DNA of 54,525 nt from Photobacterium rosenbergii (GTDB taxonomy: Bacteria > Pseudomonadota > Gammaproteobacteria > Enterobacterales > Vibrionaceae). Below are positions 8,320-16,851 of this stretch, piece by piece; the stretch's first letter is position 1, and each line of letters opens with the position of its first letter. Below the pieces are notes generated by a model. The model searched no databases, was not told where the DNA came from, and saw nothing but the letters and a program-made list of their open reading frames with translations. A program made the position numbers and the translations under genes. The stretch spans positions 1-54,525 of the forward strand of contig NZ_PYMB01000026.1 in NCBI RefSeq assembly GCF_003026455.1. Reading direction: 5' to 3'.

Positions 8320-8870
8320 AGCTGGTACCAGATAGGACCAACGAAGTCACCGATTAGGAAGTTTGCGAACTGCAGGCCAATGAAAAGGACCAGTACACTC
8401 AGGTCCAAACCGCCCATTGCTGGAATAATACGACGGATAGGGGCTGTCATCGGTTCAGTTAGCTGATGCATTACGTATTCAACTGGGCTGCGGCCCTGGC
8501 TGACCCAGCTCAGGATTGCACGAAGTAGCAGTACCCAGAACAGCAGGCCACCGGCTGCTTTGAGCAGCGACAGGGCACCGATCCAGAAATACTCCGGCGT
8601 GAACATGAAGCCGCCACCCAATACCAATTGCAGGATAATGAATTTACCCATGCTCAGGACGTAGGCAAACAGCAGGGTGGCAACATCCAGTGAACCTATC
8701 GATGGGATGATGCGACGTAGTGGACCGACAACCGGCTGGGTCGCCTTGACGATGAACTGTGAAAACGGATTGTAGAAATCGGCACGCGCCCACTGGAGCC
8801 AGATGCGCAGCAGCACAACCATAATGTAGAGATCAAATAGGGTACTGACTAGAAAACCAATTGAATTCAT
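8316..8870 (-). CDS. yggT: YggT family integral membrane protein
   Basis: A 184-residue inner-membrane protein built from two YggT repeats, each with two hydrophobic helices and the motif PFSQFIVKATQPVVGPLRRIIP (first) or the related TEPMTAPIRRIIP (second). Family members occur in operons with yggS, proC and yggU and are implicated in cell division or osmotic stress, but the mechanism is unknown. It starts 9 bases after the proC stop and overlaps yggU by 4 bases. Confidence 0.92.
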   Translation of the reverse strand: MNSIGFLVSTLFDLYIMVVLLRIWLQWARADFYNPFSQFIVKATQPVVGPLRRIIPSIGSLDVATLLFAYVLSMGKFIILQLVLGGGFMFTPEYFWIGALSLLKAAGGLLFWVLLLRAILSWVSQGRSPVEYVMHQLTEPMTAPIRRIIPAMGGLDLSVLVLFIGLQFANFLIGDFVGPIWYQL

Positions 8871-8879
8871 ATACTAACC

Positions 8880-9698
8880 TTAAAATAATTTTTCCATTTC
8901 TTCAGCGCGGGAAACGGCAGCACGCATTGCTTTAGCTACGGTATCACTAAGTTGGCATTCGTTGAAAGTGCGGATTGCCTCAGCGGTTGTGCCGCCTTTT
9001 GAAGTAACCTGCGCACGAAGCGTTGCCAAATCAGTTTCCGGGTTGGCGACCACCATTTCTGCAGCGCCAAGGGCTGATTGTTGAACCAGCATACGGGCTT
9101 GCTCGGCACTGAAGCCTTGCTTGATGGCTTCTTCCTGCATCGCTTCCATGAACAGGAAGAAATAAGCTGGGGCACTGCCTGCTGCGGCAATAATACTGTT
9201 AATGCCAGCCTCTTGCTCGACCCAACACACCTCACCGACAGCCTTCATTAAGTTTTCGGCAAATTGACGGTCGTTAGAGTTAAGGGAGTTGGATGCATAA
9301 AGGCCGCTCATGCCCTTACCAATCAGTGATGGGGTATTTGGCATTACGCGTACCAGGTTCAAGTTGGTGGCAAGCATTTCGTTGAGTCGCTCGGCACCGA
9401 TGCCTGCCGCTATGGAGATCACCAACTTGCCGGAAAAGTCGAGGATCTGTAGTGGGCGGCAAACTTCTTCCATGAGCTGAGGCTTAACCGCAAGGACAAT
9501 AACATCGGCGTCCGATGCTGCGCTCAGGTTGTTGTCAGTGGTGTGGATTCCGTAATCACGGGCCAGCGGCTCACGACGGGCTGAGCTTGGTGCTGTAGCG
9601 GTGATTTTGTCTGGCGCATAGCCGCTGGCAACAAGGCCGGCGATGATAGAGCGGGCCATGTTACCGGCACCAATGAAGGCAATCGAGCGTTGTTCCAT
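8880..9698 (-). CDS. proC: pyrroline-5-carboxylate reductase
   Basis: ProC catalyses the last step of proline biosynthesis, reducing 1-pyrroline-5-carboxylate with NAD(P)H. The N-terminal dinucleotide-binding motif is FIGAGNMARSIIAGL. MPNTPSLIGKGMSGLY and the C-terminal TSKGGTTAEAI segment, which lines the substrate site, are conserved. At 272 residues it is full length. It follows yggS after a 90-base gap and precedes yggT-yggU, a widely conserved order. Confidence 0.96.
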   Translation of the reverse strand: MEQRSIAFIGAGNMARSIIAGLVASGYAPDKITATAPSSARREPLARDYGIHTTDNNLSAASDADVIVLAVKPQLMEEVCRPLQILDFSGKLVISIAAGIGAERLNEMLATNLNLVRVMPNTPSLIGKGMSGLYASNSLNSNDRQFAENLMKAVGEVCWVEQEAGINSIIAAAGSAPAYFFLFMEAMQEEAIKQGFSAEQARMLVQQSALGAAEMVVANPETDLATLRAQVTSKGGTTAEAIRTFNECQLSDTVAKAMRAAVSRAEEMEKLF

Positions 9699-9788
9699 GT
9701 TACATCCTCTGTGTATTCAAGGCCGGGAGGGACGTTGACGTCCTTCCTTGACGTTATAATTGTGTGGCTATTATAGCCAGCGCTTCGC

Positions 9789-10499
9789 TTACTGTTTAGC
9801 TGAATAATCGCGGGCACCAAAAATTGCGGTACCGATCCTGACTATTGTGCTGCCAGCAGCAACTGCGGCATCAAGATCACCACTCATTCCCATTGATAGG
9901 GTATCGAGTTGTGGGTGTTTGCCTTTGAGTTTGTCCATGGCCTCGGCAAGGCTTGAGAAGGCAGCAAGCTGGCTGTCGTAATCATCGGCTTTTTGCGGGA
10001 TAGACATCAGGCCACGCAATACCAAGTTTGGCATCGCTGCAACTTCGTCTGCCAGTGCGGCGACTTGTTCGAAAGCGAGTCCCGATTTGGAGTCTTCACC
10101 GCTGGTGTTGACCTGAAGTAGGACATTGATCGGTGCCATACCTGCTGGGCGCTGTTCGCTCAGGCGACGGGCTATTTTGGCGCGATCTACCGAGTGGACC
10201 CAGTCAAAATGCTCGGCAATCGGGCGGGTTTTGTTGGACTGGATAGGGCCGATGAAGTGCCAACTGAGTGACGGGCCAGCCTCTTGCTGGGCAAAGTATT
10301 GGACTTTCTCGACGCCTTCTTGGACATAGTTTTCACCGAAAGCGGTGTGGCCCGCTGCGATTGCCTGCTCGATGGCTGCGATCGGTTTGGTCTTGCTTAC
10401 AGCAAGCAGTTGCACTGTTTCGGCATCTCTACCGCATTTTTCTGCTGCCAGGCCGATCTGGTTGATGACCTGTTCAATATTTTGCTTGATACTATTCAT
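9789..10499 (-). CDS. yggS: pyridoxal phosphate homeostasis protein (PLPBP)
   Basis: A 236-residue single-domain fold type III PLP-binding protein. It has no known catalytic activity but controls the balance of vitamin B6 and amino acid pools. The PLP lysine is K36 in LLAVSKTKP; GENYVQEG, WHFIGPIQSNK and LSMGMSGDLDAA are typical. It is the first gene of the minus-strand group yggS-proC-yggT-yggU. Its start codon is only 23 bases from the divergent pilT start, so the promoters must overlap the opposing coding regions. Confidence 0.95.
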   Translation of the reverse strand: MNSIKQNIEQVINQIGLAAEKCGRDAETVQLLAVSKTKPIAAIEQAIAAGHTAFGENYVQEGVEKVQYFAQQEAGPSLSWHFIGPIQSNKTRPIAEHFDWVHSVDRAKIARRLSEQRPAGMAPINVLLQVNTSGEDSKSGLAFEQVAALADEVAAMPNLVLRGLMSIPQKADDYDSQLAAFSSLAEAMDKLKGKHPQLDTLSMGMSGDLDAAVAAGSTIVRIGTAIFGARDYSAKQ

Positions 10500-10522
10500 A
10501 ATTGATTCTGTGGGGAAAATTT

Positions 10523-11560
10523 ATGGATATCACCGAACTACTGGACTTTAGTGTAAAGCATAACGCCTCTGATCTGCACCTTTCAGCGGGTGTTCCTCCA
10601 ATGATCCGTGTAGATGGTGATGTGCGCAAGCTGAGCTTACCGGCTCTCGAGCATGGTGAAGTTCACCGTTTGGTCTTCGACATAATGAATGACGCCCAGC
10701 GACGGGAGTTCGAGGAGCGGCTAGAAGTCGACTTTTCTTTCGAGTTGCCCGATGTCGGCCGCTTTCGTGTCAACGCCTTCAAACAGGCAAGGGGGAGTGC
10801 GGCAGTGTTCAGGACCATCCCAATGAATATCCCGACGCTGGAGTCACTGGGTGTGCCCGATGTGTTCTACCAGATTGCGCAATGCCAACGCGGCCTGGTA
10901 CTAGTGACAGGAGCGACAGGCTCGGGTAAATCGACCACCATCGCCGCGCTGGTGGATTACATCAACGAGAACTTCAACCGCCATATCCTGACCATCGAGG
11001 ACCCGGTGGAGTTTGTACATACCGGCAAACGCTGCCTGATCAACCAGCGAGAAGTACACCGCGATACCCATAGCTTTCACAATGCCCTGCGCTCTTCGTT
11101 ACGTGAAGATCCGGATGTCATTGTGGTGGGTGAGTTGCGTGACCGTGAAACGATTAGCCTAGCATTGACCGCTGCCGAAACCGGTCATTTGGTGCTAGGT
11201 ACTCTGCATACCAGTTCGGCGGCGAAAACCGTAGATAGGATCATTGATGTGTTCCCGGGCAATGACAAGGCGATGGTGCGCTCAATGCTGTCTGAATCAC
11301 TTCGCGCTGTGGTCTCGCAGAACTTGCTGAAATGTACCAGCGGCGGTCGTATCGCTGCCCATGAGGTGATGATGGCCACTCCGGCGATCCGCAATTTGAT
11401 CCGCGAGGATAAAGTGGCCCAGATGTTCTCGATGATCCAAACCGGCTCAGCGATGGGAATGCAAACCATGGAGCAGAGTGTGAAGATGCTGGTGGCGCAG
11501 GGGTTGGTGGATACTGATGAAGGCCGTCGGGTGGTTGATTCAAGCTTTTCGCAGTTTTAA
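10523..11560 (+). CDS. pilT: type IV pilus retraction ATPase PilT
   Basis: A cytoplasmic hexameric ATPase that depolymerises type IV pili to drive twitching and DNA uptake. The Walker A motif is GATGSGKST with K136. The Asp box TIEDPVEF, Walker B (DPDVIVVGELRD) and His box (TAAETGHLVLGTLHT) follow. The C-terminal AIRNLIREDKVAQM matches the PilT AIRNLIRE retraction motif. ATG 10523 is preferred over a TTG at 10502 because MDITELLDFSVKHNASDLHLS is the family start. This gives 345 residues. pilU follows 16 bases later. Confidence 0.97.
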   Translation: MDITELLDFSVKHNASDLHLSAGVPPMIRVDGDVRKLSLPALEHGEVHRLVFDIMNDAQRREFEERLEVDFSFELPDVGRFRVNAFKQARGSAAVFRTIPMNIPTLESLGVPDVFYQIAQCQRGLVLVTGATGSGKSTTIAALVDYINENFNRHILTIEDPVEFVHTGKRCLINQREVHRDTHSFHNALRSSLREDPDVIVVGELRDRETISLALTAAETGHLVLGTLHTSSAAKTVDRIIDVFPGNDKAMVRSMLSESLRAVVSQNLLKCTSGGRIAAHEVMMATPAIRNLIREDKVAQMFSMIQTGSAMGMQTMEQSVKMLVAQGLVDTDEGRRVVDSSFSQF

Positions 11561-11576
11561 TGGGGAATAGATAGCG

Positions 11577-12683
11577 ATGACTTTGCAACATGCACTTAAT
11601 GAGATGGTTAGCCGTAAGGCATCGGATCTCTATATCACGGTAGATTCACCTTGCTTGCTGCGTATCGATGGCAACTTACACCCACTAGGCGAAACGCTTG
11701 ACCTCCATGCGGTCGAGAAAATGTTTACCGAGGCAATGGATAACGAACAGGAGGCGGATTACCGCGCTTCCAAAGAAGCCAACTTTGCCTTGGTAAGAGG
11801 CGATCTCCGTTTTCGGGTCAGTGCCTTTTGGCAGCGTGAATTGCCGGGAATGGTGATCCGCCGTATTGAAACCGACATCCCAGATTTTTTCTCGCTGAAC
11901 CTACCAATGGATATGCAGAAAATGGCGCTAGCCAAGCGGGGGTTGGTATTGGTGGTTGGGGCGACCGGTTCGGGTAAATCCACCTCAATGGCGGCAATGA
12001 CCGGCTACCGTAATGCCAACCGCAGCGGGCATATCTTGACGGTGGAAGATCCGATCGAATTTGTTCACAAGCACAATAAATGCATCGTTACCCAGCGTGA
12101 GGTGGGGTTAGATACTGAAAGCTATGAAGTCGCACTGAAAAACTCCCTGCGCCAGGCGCCAGATATGATCTTGATCGGTGAGATCCGTACCCCTGAAACC
12201 ATGGAGTATGCGATGAACTTTGCCGAGACCGGCCACCTCTGTATGGCAACGCTGCATGCCAATAATGCCAATCAGGCATTGGAGCGAATCCTACATTTGG
12301 TACCGAAAGAGCGTCGCGAGCAGTTCTTGTTCGACTTATCACTAAACCTCAAGTGCATCCTGGCTCAGCAACTGATCCCGGACGCCCATGGTGTTGGCCG
12401 TCACGGCGCCTTCGAGCTTCTTATTAACACCCCGCGGGTCGCGGATCTGATCCGCCGGGGTGAGTTGCATGAGATCAAAGAGGCGATGGCGAAGTCAAAC
12501 GAGTCAGGCATGATGACTTTCGATCAATCACTTTATGAACTTTATAGCGCAGGGAAGATCACCGAGCAGGATGCGTTGCACCATGCCGACTCCGCCAATG
12601 ATCTGCGCTTGATGATCAAGGTTGGCAGCAAAAACCAGTTGAGCAACAACTCGTTGTCCGGCGTAACGGTAGATATGGGCTAG
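11577..12683 (+). CDS. pilU: PilT-dependent retraction ATPase PilU
   Basis: A PilT paralogue of 368 residues that adds force to pilus retraction in cooperation with PilT. The Walker A motif GATGSGKS has K134; the Asp box TVEDPIEF, Walker B QAPDMILIGEIR and His box AETGHLCMATLHA are intact. In place of the PilT AIRNLIRE motif it has TPRVADLIRRGE, which identifies it as PilU. It is the second gene of the pilT-pilU operon and ends at the terminator at 12712. Confidence 0.96.
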   Translation: MTLQHALNEMVSRKASDLYITVDSPCLLRIDGNLHPLGETLDLHAVEKMFTEAMDNEQEADYRASKEANFALVRGDLRFRVSAFWQRELPGMVIRRIETDIPDFFSLNLPMDMQKMALAKRGLVLVVGATGSGKSTSMAAMTGYRNANRSGHILTVEDPIEFVHKHNKCIVTQREVGLDTESYEVALKNSLRQAPDMILIGEIRTPETMEYAMNFAETGHLCMATLHANNANQALERILHLVPKERREQFLFDLSLNLKCILAQQLIPDAHGVGRHGAFELLINTPRVADLIRRGELHEIKEAMAKSNESGMMTFDQSLYELYSAGKITEQDALHHADSANDLRLMIKVGSKNQLSNNSLSGVTVDMG

Positions 12684-12711
12684 ATCCACCCAGTATTCCT
12701 GCCATGAACCG

Positions 12712-12748
12712 AAAGCATTGGGGTTACTATGATCCTAATGCTTTTTTT
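12712..12748 (+). terminator. intrinsic terminator after pilU
   Basis: An 11-bp stem, AAAGCATTGGG (12712-12722) and CCTAATGCTTT (12734-12744) with one G-T type mismatch, is followed by a T-run. It ends the pilT-pilU transcript. Confidence 0.85.
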
Positions 12749-13024
12749 GTTGATCACTTATCATAAGATATTGAAATTTAAGATCATTAAAATGGCTTGG
12801 ATTTAGGTGTACAGGTAAATGAGCTTTCGGGTTCAAATAGTCCAAAAGCTGTACAAGCTGATCACCCCTTAAGCTTCGGGGGCTATGTGGCGTAGACAAG
12901 GCAAGATCTTAAAAGGCGATCGCTTTTTGCTGAATAGAGCGGAAAAAGCTGTACGTTTGAGTGGAGGGTAGTAGGGGGATGAAAATACCTAGGTTCCAGT
13001 CGCTGGAACCCAGGCTCTGCTTTT
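12749..13024. other. gene-free convergent region between pilU and ruvX
   Basis: No open frame of interest is seen. The stretch contains a CCCC(TTAAGCTTC)GGGG hairpin near 12866, a palindromic AAAAGGCGATCGCTTTT tract near 12911, and two direct copies of AAAAGCTGTAC about 100 bases apart (near 12842 and 12947). A perfect 8-bp hairpin, GGTTCCAG/CTGGAACC at 12992-13010, could act as the 3' end of the minus-strand ruvX transcript, although its downstream T-run on that strand is poor. Confidence 0.5.
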
Positions 13025-13453
13025 TTATCCGTACTGCTGTTCGAACCAGCTTTCTAGGATCACCACGGCTGACTGCGAGTCGATATTGCCTTTGCTGAGG
13101 TTACGGTAACCACCGCGATCGAATAGATCGGAGCGGGCTTCAGCTGTACTCAGGCGCTCGTCATGCAACTCGACCTGACAGCCAAAACGGCCATGGAGGC
13201 GGTTGGCGAATTTTTTGGCCCGTGGGGTGATGGCCTCCAGTTCTCCGCCCTGCATATCCAGTGGCAGCCCGACAACCACCAAATCCGGTTGCCATTCTTT
13301 GAGAATTTTTTCAATGTCATCCCAATTTGGGACCCCATCTTTTGCCTTCAGGGCGGCAAGTGGGCTAGCGGTGCCGGTCAGCTCTTGGCCGATAGCAACA
13401 CCGATACTTTTCGTACCGTAATCAAAAGCGAGTACGCTGCGAGATTGACTCAT
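13025..13453 (-). CDS. ruvX: Holliday junction resolvase-like RNase H fold protein RuvX
   Basis: A 142-residue YqgF-type protein with the RNase H-like fold. It is implicated in processing of the 5' end of pre-16S rRNA. The N-terminal FDYGTKSIGVAIG carries the first acidic residue, with further motifs VVGLPLDMQGGE and the C-terminal DERLSTAEA and IDSQSAVVILE. Its start overlaps the yqgE stop by 4 bases, a translational coupling conserved in enterics. Confidence 0.95.
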   Translation of the reverse strand: MSQSRSVLAFDYGTKSIGVAIGQELTGTASPLAALKAKDGVPNWDDIEKILKEWQPDLVVVGLPLDMQGGELEAITPRAKKFANRLHGRFGCQVELHDERLSTAEARSDLFDRGGYRNLSKGNIDSQSAVVILESWFEQQYG

Positions 13454-14013
13454 GCGTGTCCTTGTTCTGTGGAAAGGTGAGTAGCAGTGATACCTAGCTG
13501 GGCAATAGCCTTGTTCCAGCGTTCATTTATCGGGGTATTGAACACTACATCGGTGTTGGCTTCTGTTGTCAGCCAGACATTTTCAATGAGCTCTTGCTCA
13601 AGTTGTCCTGCATCCCAGCCAGCATAGCCAAGGGCAACCAGGAAATTATCCGGTGACTCACTGGTACCGAGTAGCGAGAGAATATCTTTGGAGGTAGTGA
13701 TCGAGACCTCATCGGTGACATCGATACTTGAGCTCAGGCGGCCAACTCGGTTGTGCAGGACAAAACCGCGGTCGGCAGATACCGGGCCACCATTGAATAC
13801 CGGTTGCTCAAGGCAAGAATGATCCCTTACGGGCAACTCGCGCTCAATTTCAATTTGGTCAAGCATATTGCCTACCGAAATCTCAATCGGCAGGTTGATG
13901 ACAATGCCCATTGCTCCTTCGTCGTTATGCTCGCAAATGTAGACAACACTTCCTTTGAAATTAGGATCTTGCATCTTGGGCATGGCTACCAGAAAGTGGT
14001 TAGTCAAATTCAT
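13450..14013 (-). CDS. yqgE: UPF0301 (DUF179/AlgH) family protein
   Basis: A 187-residue conserved cytosolic protein. Family motifs NHFLVAMPKMQDPNFKGSVVYICEHNDEGAMGIVIN at the N-terminus (residues 4 onwards) and the FNGGPVSADRGFVLH segment are present. No enzymatic activity is established; the Pseudomonas homologue is named AlgH. It lies between gshB and ruvX and overlaps ruvX by 4 bases, the same arrangement as in E. coli. Confidence 0.94.
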   Translation of the reverse strand: MNLTNHFLVAMPKMQDPNFKGSVVYICEHNDEGAMGIVINLPIEISVGNMLDQIEIERELPVRDHSCLEQPVFNGGPVSADRGFVLHNRVGRLSSSIDVTDEVSITTSKDILSLLGTSESPDNFLVALGYAGWDAGQLEQELIENVWLTTEANTDVVFNTPINERWNKAIAQLGITATHLSTEQGHA

Positions 14014-14103
14014 GGAAAGATACCTACAACCGATCGACTTACTTACAGTATGCCGACTAATTAACAGAATTGGTATTAAAGGGAGAGGATTTTAATGATT
14101 CAC

Positions 14104-14147
14104 GCAGCCTAACCAGTTTCACCTTGGGCGTGAAATGATCAGGCTGC
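14104..14147. other. two-level stem-loop between yqgE and gshB
   Basis: The outer arms GCAGCCT (14104-14110) and AGGCTGC (14141-14147) enclose inner arms TTTCAC (14117-14122) and GTGAAA (14130-14135). On the minus strand it follows gshB and precedes yqgE, so it may attenuate or stabilise the transcript. There is no strong T-run, so I do not call it a terminator. Confidence 0.45.
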
Positions 14148-14161
14148 ATTGAATTAGCGCA

Positions 14162-15109
14162 TTAAGCGTTGATGCGGCGTTCGATAGCATCCATCAGCTT
14201 GCCAGTGATAGAAATATCAAAAGCAGCTTCGATTTCGCGGATACAGGTCGGGCTGGTGACATTGATTTCTGTTAGCTTGTCGCCGATAACATCAAGGCCG
14301 ACGAAGATCAGCCCTTTCTCTTTCAGCACAGGTGCAACAGTTTCGGCAATCTTACGGTCAGTCTCGCTAATTGGGCGAGCTTCGCCACGGCCGCCTGCAG
14401 CTAGGTTACCACGGGTTTCGCCTTTAGCCGGGATACGGGCCAAGCAGTAAGGCATTGGCTCGCCGTCGACAACCAGAATACGCTTGTCGCCGTTGCTGAT
14501 ATCCGGCACGAAGGTCTGGGCCATGCAGTAGTTCTGGCCATGGTTGGTCAGGGTCTCGATGATCACAGAGACATTCGGATCACCTTTCATCACGCGGAAA
14601 ATAGACGAACCGCCCATGCCGTCAAGCGGCTTGAGGATCACATCACCATGCTCTTGATGGAAAGCTTTGATTTTATCGGCACGACGGGTAACGACTGTAG
14701 TCGGTGTTAGTTCCGGGAACCAAGCGGTGAATAGCTTTTCATTACAGTCACGTAGGCTCTGTGGCTTGTTAACGATCAGAGCGCCTTCATCTTCGGCACG
14801 CTCAAGGATATAGGTGGCGTAGATGTATTCGGTGTCGAACGGCGGATCTTTACGCATCAATACCGCGTCCAGATCGGATAGGGCGATTTCCTGCTCGCTA
14901 TGGAACTCGAACCAGCCGTTCGGATCTTCTTTCAGGCTGACGACACGGGTGCGGGCCATTGCCTTGCCTTGCTCCAGTGACAGGTCATTCATTTCCATAT
15001 AGTGGATTTCCCAACCACGGCGCTGGGCTTCCAACATCATGGCAAAGCTGGAATCTTTCTTGATGTTGATAGACTCAATAGGGTCCATCACGATACCCAG
15101 TTTGATCAT
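14162..15109 (-). CDS. gshB: glutathione synthetase
   Basis: GshB joins gamma-glutamylcysteine and glycine with ATP to make glutathione. The 315-residue protein is a typical ATP-grasp enzyme: N-terminal LGIVMDPIESI, VMRKDPPFD, VNKPQSLRDCNEKLF, the ATP-binding DVILKPLDGMGGSSIF and C-terminal TEINVTSPTCIREIE, which ligates Mg2+. It lies between rsmE and yqgE on the minus strand, 28 bases after rsmE. Confidence 0.97.
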   Translation of the reverse strand: MIKLGIVMDPIESINIKKDSSFAMMLEAQRRGWEIHYMEMNDLSLEQGKAMARTRVVSLKEDPNGWFEFHSEQEIALSDLDAVLMRKDPPFDTEYIYATYILERAEDEGALIVNKPQSLRDCNEKLFTAWFPELTPTTVVTRRADKIKAFHQEHGDVILKPLDGMGGSSIFRVMKGDPNVSVIIETLTNHGQNYCMAQTFVPDISNGDKRILVVDGEPMPYCLARIPAKGETRGNLAAGGRGEARPISETDRKIAETVAPVLKEKGLIFVGLDVIGDKLTEINVTSPTCIREIEAAFDISITGKLMDAIERRINA

Positions 15110-15137
15110 TGCTTTCTCCTAATTATTTCCTGGGGCA

Positions 15138-15869
15138 TTAGCCAAGATCGCCGAAGCGGACTTGCAGGGCTGTGATTGCTGTCATCGCGGCTGTCTCGGT
15201 TCGGAGCACGCGCGGGCCAAGCAGGATTTCGTCGAATTTGTATTCTTCTGTCATGCTGATCTCCTCAGCAGACAAGCCGCCTTCCGGGCCAATCAACAGA
15301 CGTACTTTGCTGACAGGCGCTGGCAGGGTATTGATAGAGTAGTTTGCGCGAGGGTGCAGGTTGAGCTTGAGGCCGTCATATTGCTCGGCGCACCAGTCTT
15401 CCAGTTTCATGATCGGGCGGATTTCCGGCACGGTATTGCGGCCACATTGCTCGCAGGCGGCAATGGCGATTTTCTGCCACTGCTGGAGTTTCTTTTCGAA
15501 ACGATCGGCATTCAACTTTACGCCACAACGTTCAGAAATCAGCGGGGTAATAGTATTGACACCAAGCTCGACCGATTTCTGGATGGTAAATTCCATCTTC
15601 TCACCACGTGATACCACTTGGCCTAGATGGATATCCAGCGGGGACTCGACACTGCTTTCGTTACGAGCCTGGATTTCCACTTCCACACTTTTTTTGCTGG
15701 CATTGGTGATCACGGCCGGAAACTCGGCATTGCTGCCATCAAACAGTAGGACTTCCTGACCGGCCTGCATGCGCATGACACGGCCGACATGGTTGGCGGC
15801 ATCATCGCTGAGCATAACGATTCCAGAGTTTGGTAATAACTCCGGGTGGTAAATTCGTGGGATTCTCAT
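15138..15869 (-). CDS. rsmE: 16S rRNA (uracil1498-N3)-methyltransferase
   Basis: RsmE methylates U1498 of 16S rRNA. It is a SPOUT enzyme of 243 residues with an N-terminal PUA-like domain and a C-terminal trefoil knot. The knot motifs are LLIGPEGGLSAEE and LGPRVLRTETAAM. In E. coli and Vibrio, endA/dns normally lies just upstream, between sprT and rsmE. Here only about 230 bases without a gene separate them. A TATAAT-like box upstream of the start (in TTGATATAATG) may mark its promoter, but no good -35 is seen. Confidence 0.95.
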   Translation of the reverse strand: MRIPRIYHPELLPNSGIVMLSDDAANHVGRVMRMQAGQEVLLFDGSNAEFPAVITNASKKSVEVEIQARNESSVESPLDIHLGQVVSRGEKMEFTIQKSVELGVNTITPLISERCGVKLNADRFEKKLQQWQKIAIAACEQCGRNTVPEIRPIMKLEDWCAEQYDGLKLNLHPRANYSINTLPAPVSKVRLLIGPEGGLSAEEISMTEEYKFDEILLGPRVLRTETAAMTAITALQVRFGDLG

Positions 15870-16099
15870 GGCTATCTCGTAACCCGTTGGTTGTATTCTG
15901 GCTGCATTATATCAACTCTCCGGCTGATTGCAGGCTGTTGGTCATACCTTGCAGGTACATGGATAAGAAATGGACGCACCAAGCGAGAAAAACAAGGGGG
16001 AAACGGAAATTTATACCCAGCTAGCTAAAATTAGGGTTGCCGCTATCTTTTGCCTGGTTGGTTTCGGGGGCCAGAAGTAGGGATTAACCAAGCAAGGGG

Positions 16100-16591
16100 T
16101 TATTGGCTATGTTGCTGGAAGGCCAAGGTGTGTCCGCATTGGCGGCAACGGTAGTGTGCTTGGCCCCGTTGGACCTTGTTGTGACGGCGAACCGTCATCT
16201 GGTGCTCACTGCACTGGCAGCGGTAGAGGAAAGTTTGGCCCTGTACCGAGCTGACATCGAAACTGTGGGTGGTACGCGGCGCAACCCCGAACACTTCCTG
16301 CATGATGACCTGCCATTCCCTACCGTGCGGCCTAACTTTGCCAAACAACTTGAATACCACCAGATGGGCGACCTCGTGCGGTACGACCTCATTGAGAAAG
16401 GCTTCCGGGTTCTCTTTCATGAGCACCGGATTGAACCGTACCTCCCAGCCTTGCAACCGGGCACTACCGGCAATTTTCCCGCGTTGGGTAAAGTAAACCT
16501 CAGGCATCACCAAGCGTTTGTTGAGGCGTCGGTTGGCTTGGGCAATACATTGTTTAACGCGGTCAATCACTTGTTGTTGCAGGACGGTCAT
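16100..16591 (-). CDS. sprT: SprT family zinc metalloprotease-like protein
   Basis: The protein has the HExxH zinc motif (H72-E-V-A-H76) in NEVVPHEVAHLVVF and a C-terminal zinc-ribbon with CQC...CRQCGH cysteines. It belongs to the SprT-like family related to eukaryotic Spartan; the bacterial substrate is unknown. The frame is open a further 70 codons upstream to 16801, but those codons run through a TTCTGGG tandem repeat and low-complexity DNA and are not plausible protein. ATG 16591 gives 163 residues, close to the E. coli length. Its ribosome site is weak. The usual neighbour endA is missing on the rsmE side. Confidence 0.92.
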   Translation of the reverse strand: MTVLQQQVIDRVKQCIAQANRRLNKRLVMPEVYFTQRGKIAGSARLQGWEVRFNPVLMKENPEAFLNEVVPHEVAHLVVFKLFGKVRPHGREWQVIMQEVFGVAPRTTHSFDVSSVQGQTFLYRCQCSEHQMTVRRHNKVQRGQAHYRCRQCGHTLAFQQHSQ

Positions 16592-16659
16592 TGTTGTTTC
16601 CAAGGCTTGCTGGTGGAGCAGGGGAGTATAGGTTGAAGAGCGGCGGGAGGGAAGACCGG

Positions 16660-16750
16660 CCCTAGGCACGGGGTCCTTGGAAAAGCGGGAAAAGCGGGAA
16701 GAGCGAAAGAATAAGAGCGAAGAGCTTGACGCTTTGTCACTATCAATGAA
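16660..16750. repeat. low-complexity intergenic tract (family also at 54205-54400)
   Basis: A purine-rich tract with reiterated GCGGGAAAA/GCGGGAAGA/GCGAAAGA units lies between sprT and the metK terminator. It starts around GGTCCTTGGAAAAG, a 14-mer repeated exactly near 54330. Both copies continue into similar AAGAGC...GAAGA(G/A)CTTGA text, so the two are homologous. It encodes nothing convincing. Confidence 0.65.
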
Positions 16751-16754
16751 CGCT

Positions 16755-16789
16755 CCCAGAACCCAGAACCCAGAACCCAGAACCCAGAA
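16755..16789. repeat. tandem heptamer repeat, five copies of CCCAGAA
   Basis: Five perfect head-to-tail copies of CCCAGAA (TTCTGGG on the minus strand) lie 17 bases beyond the metK terminator. The flanks carry CGCTCC on both sides. The related octamer array ACCACAGA at 30145-30213 lies at the same place relative to the serA terminator. Such a repeat is prone to copy-number change by slippage. Confidence 0.85.
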
Positions 16790-16806
16790 CCGCTCCTTCA
16801 AAAACC

Positions 16807-16835
16807 AAAAAAGGAAGCCGAAGCTTCCTTTTTTC
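16807..16835 (-). terminator. intrinsic terminator after metK
   Basis: The perfect 8-bp core stem AAGGAAGC/GCTTCCTT (16811-16818, 16823-16830) with loop CGAA is extended by A and T runs on either side. On the minus strand the hairpin is followed by six T. It could also stop transcription from the other side. Confidence 0.92.
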
Positions 16836-16851
16836 TATCAATCCCGAGCGC

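Noticed and set aside
12842..12957. Two direct copies of AAAAGCTGTAC flanking about 95 bases after pilU
   Set aside because: Too short and without element-like ends to be called a transposon or attachment sites.
16592..16801. Extended N-terminus of SprT to 233 residues
   Set aside because: The extra 70 codons pass through the TTCTGGG tandem repeat and low-complexity DNA; the family begins at the ATG at 16591.
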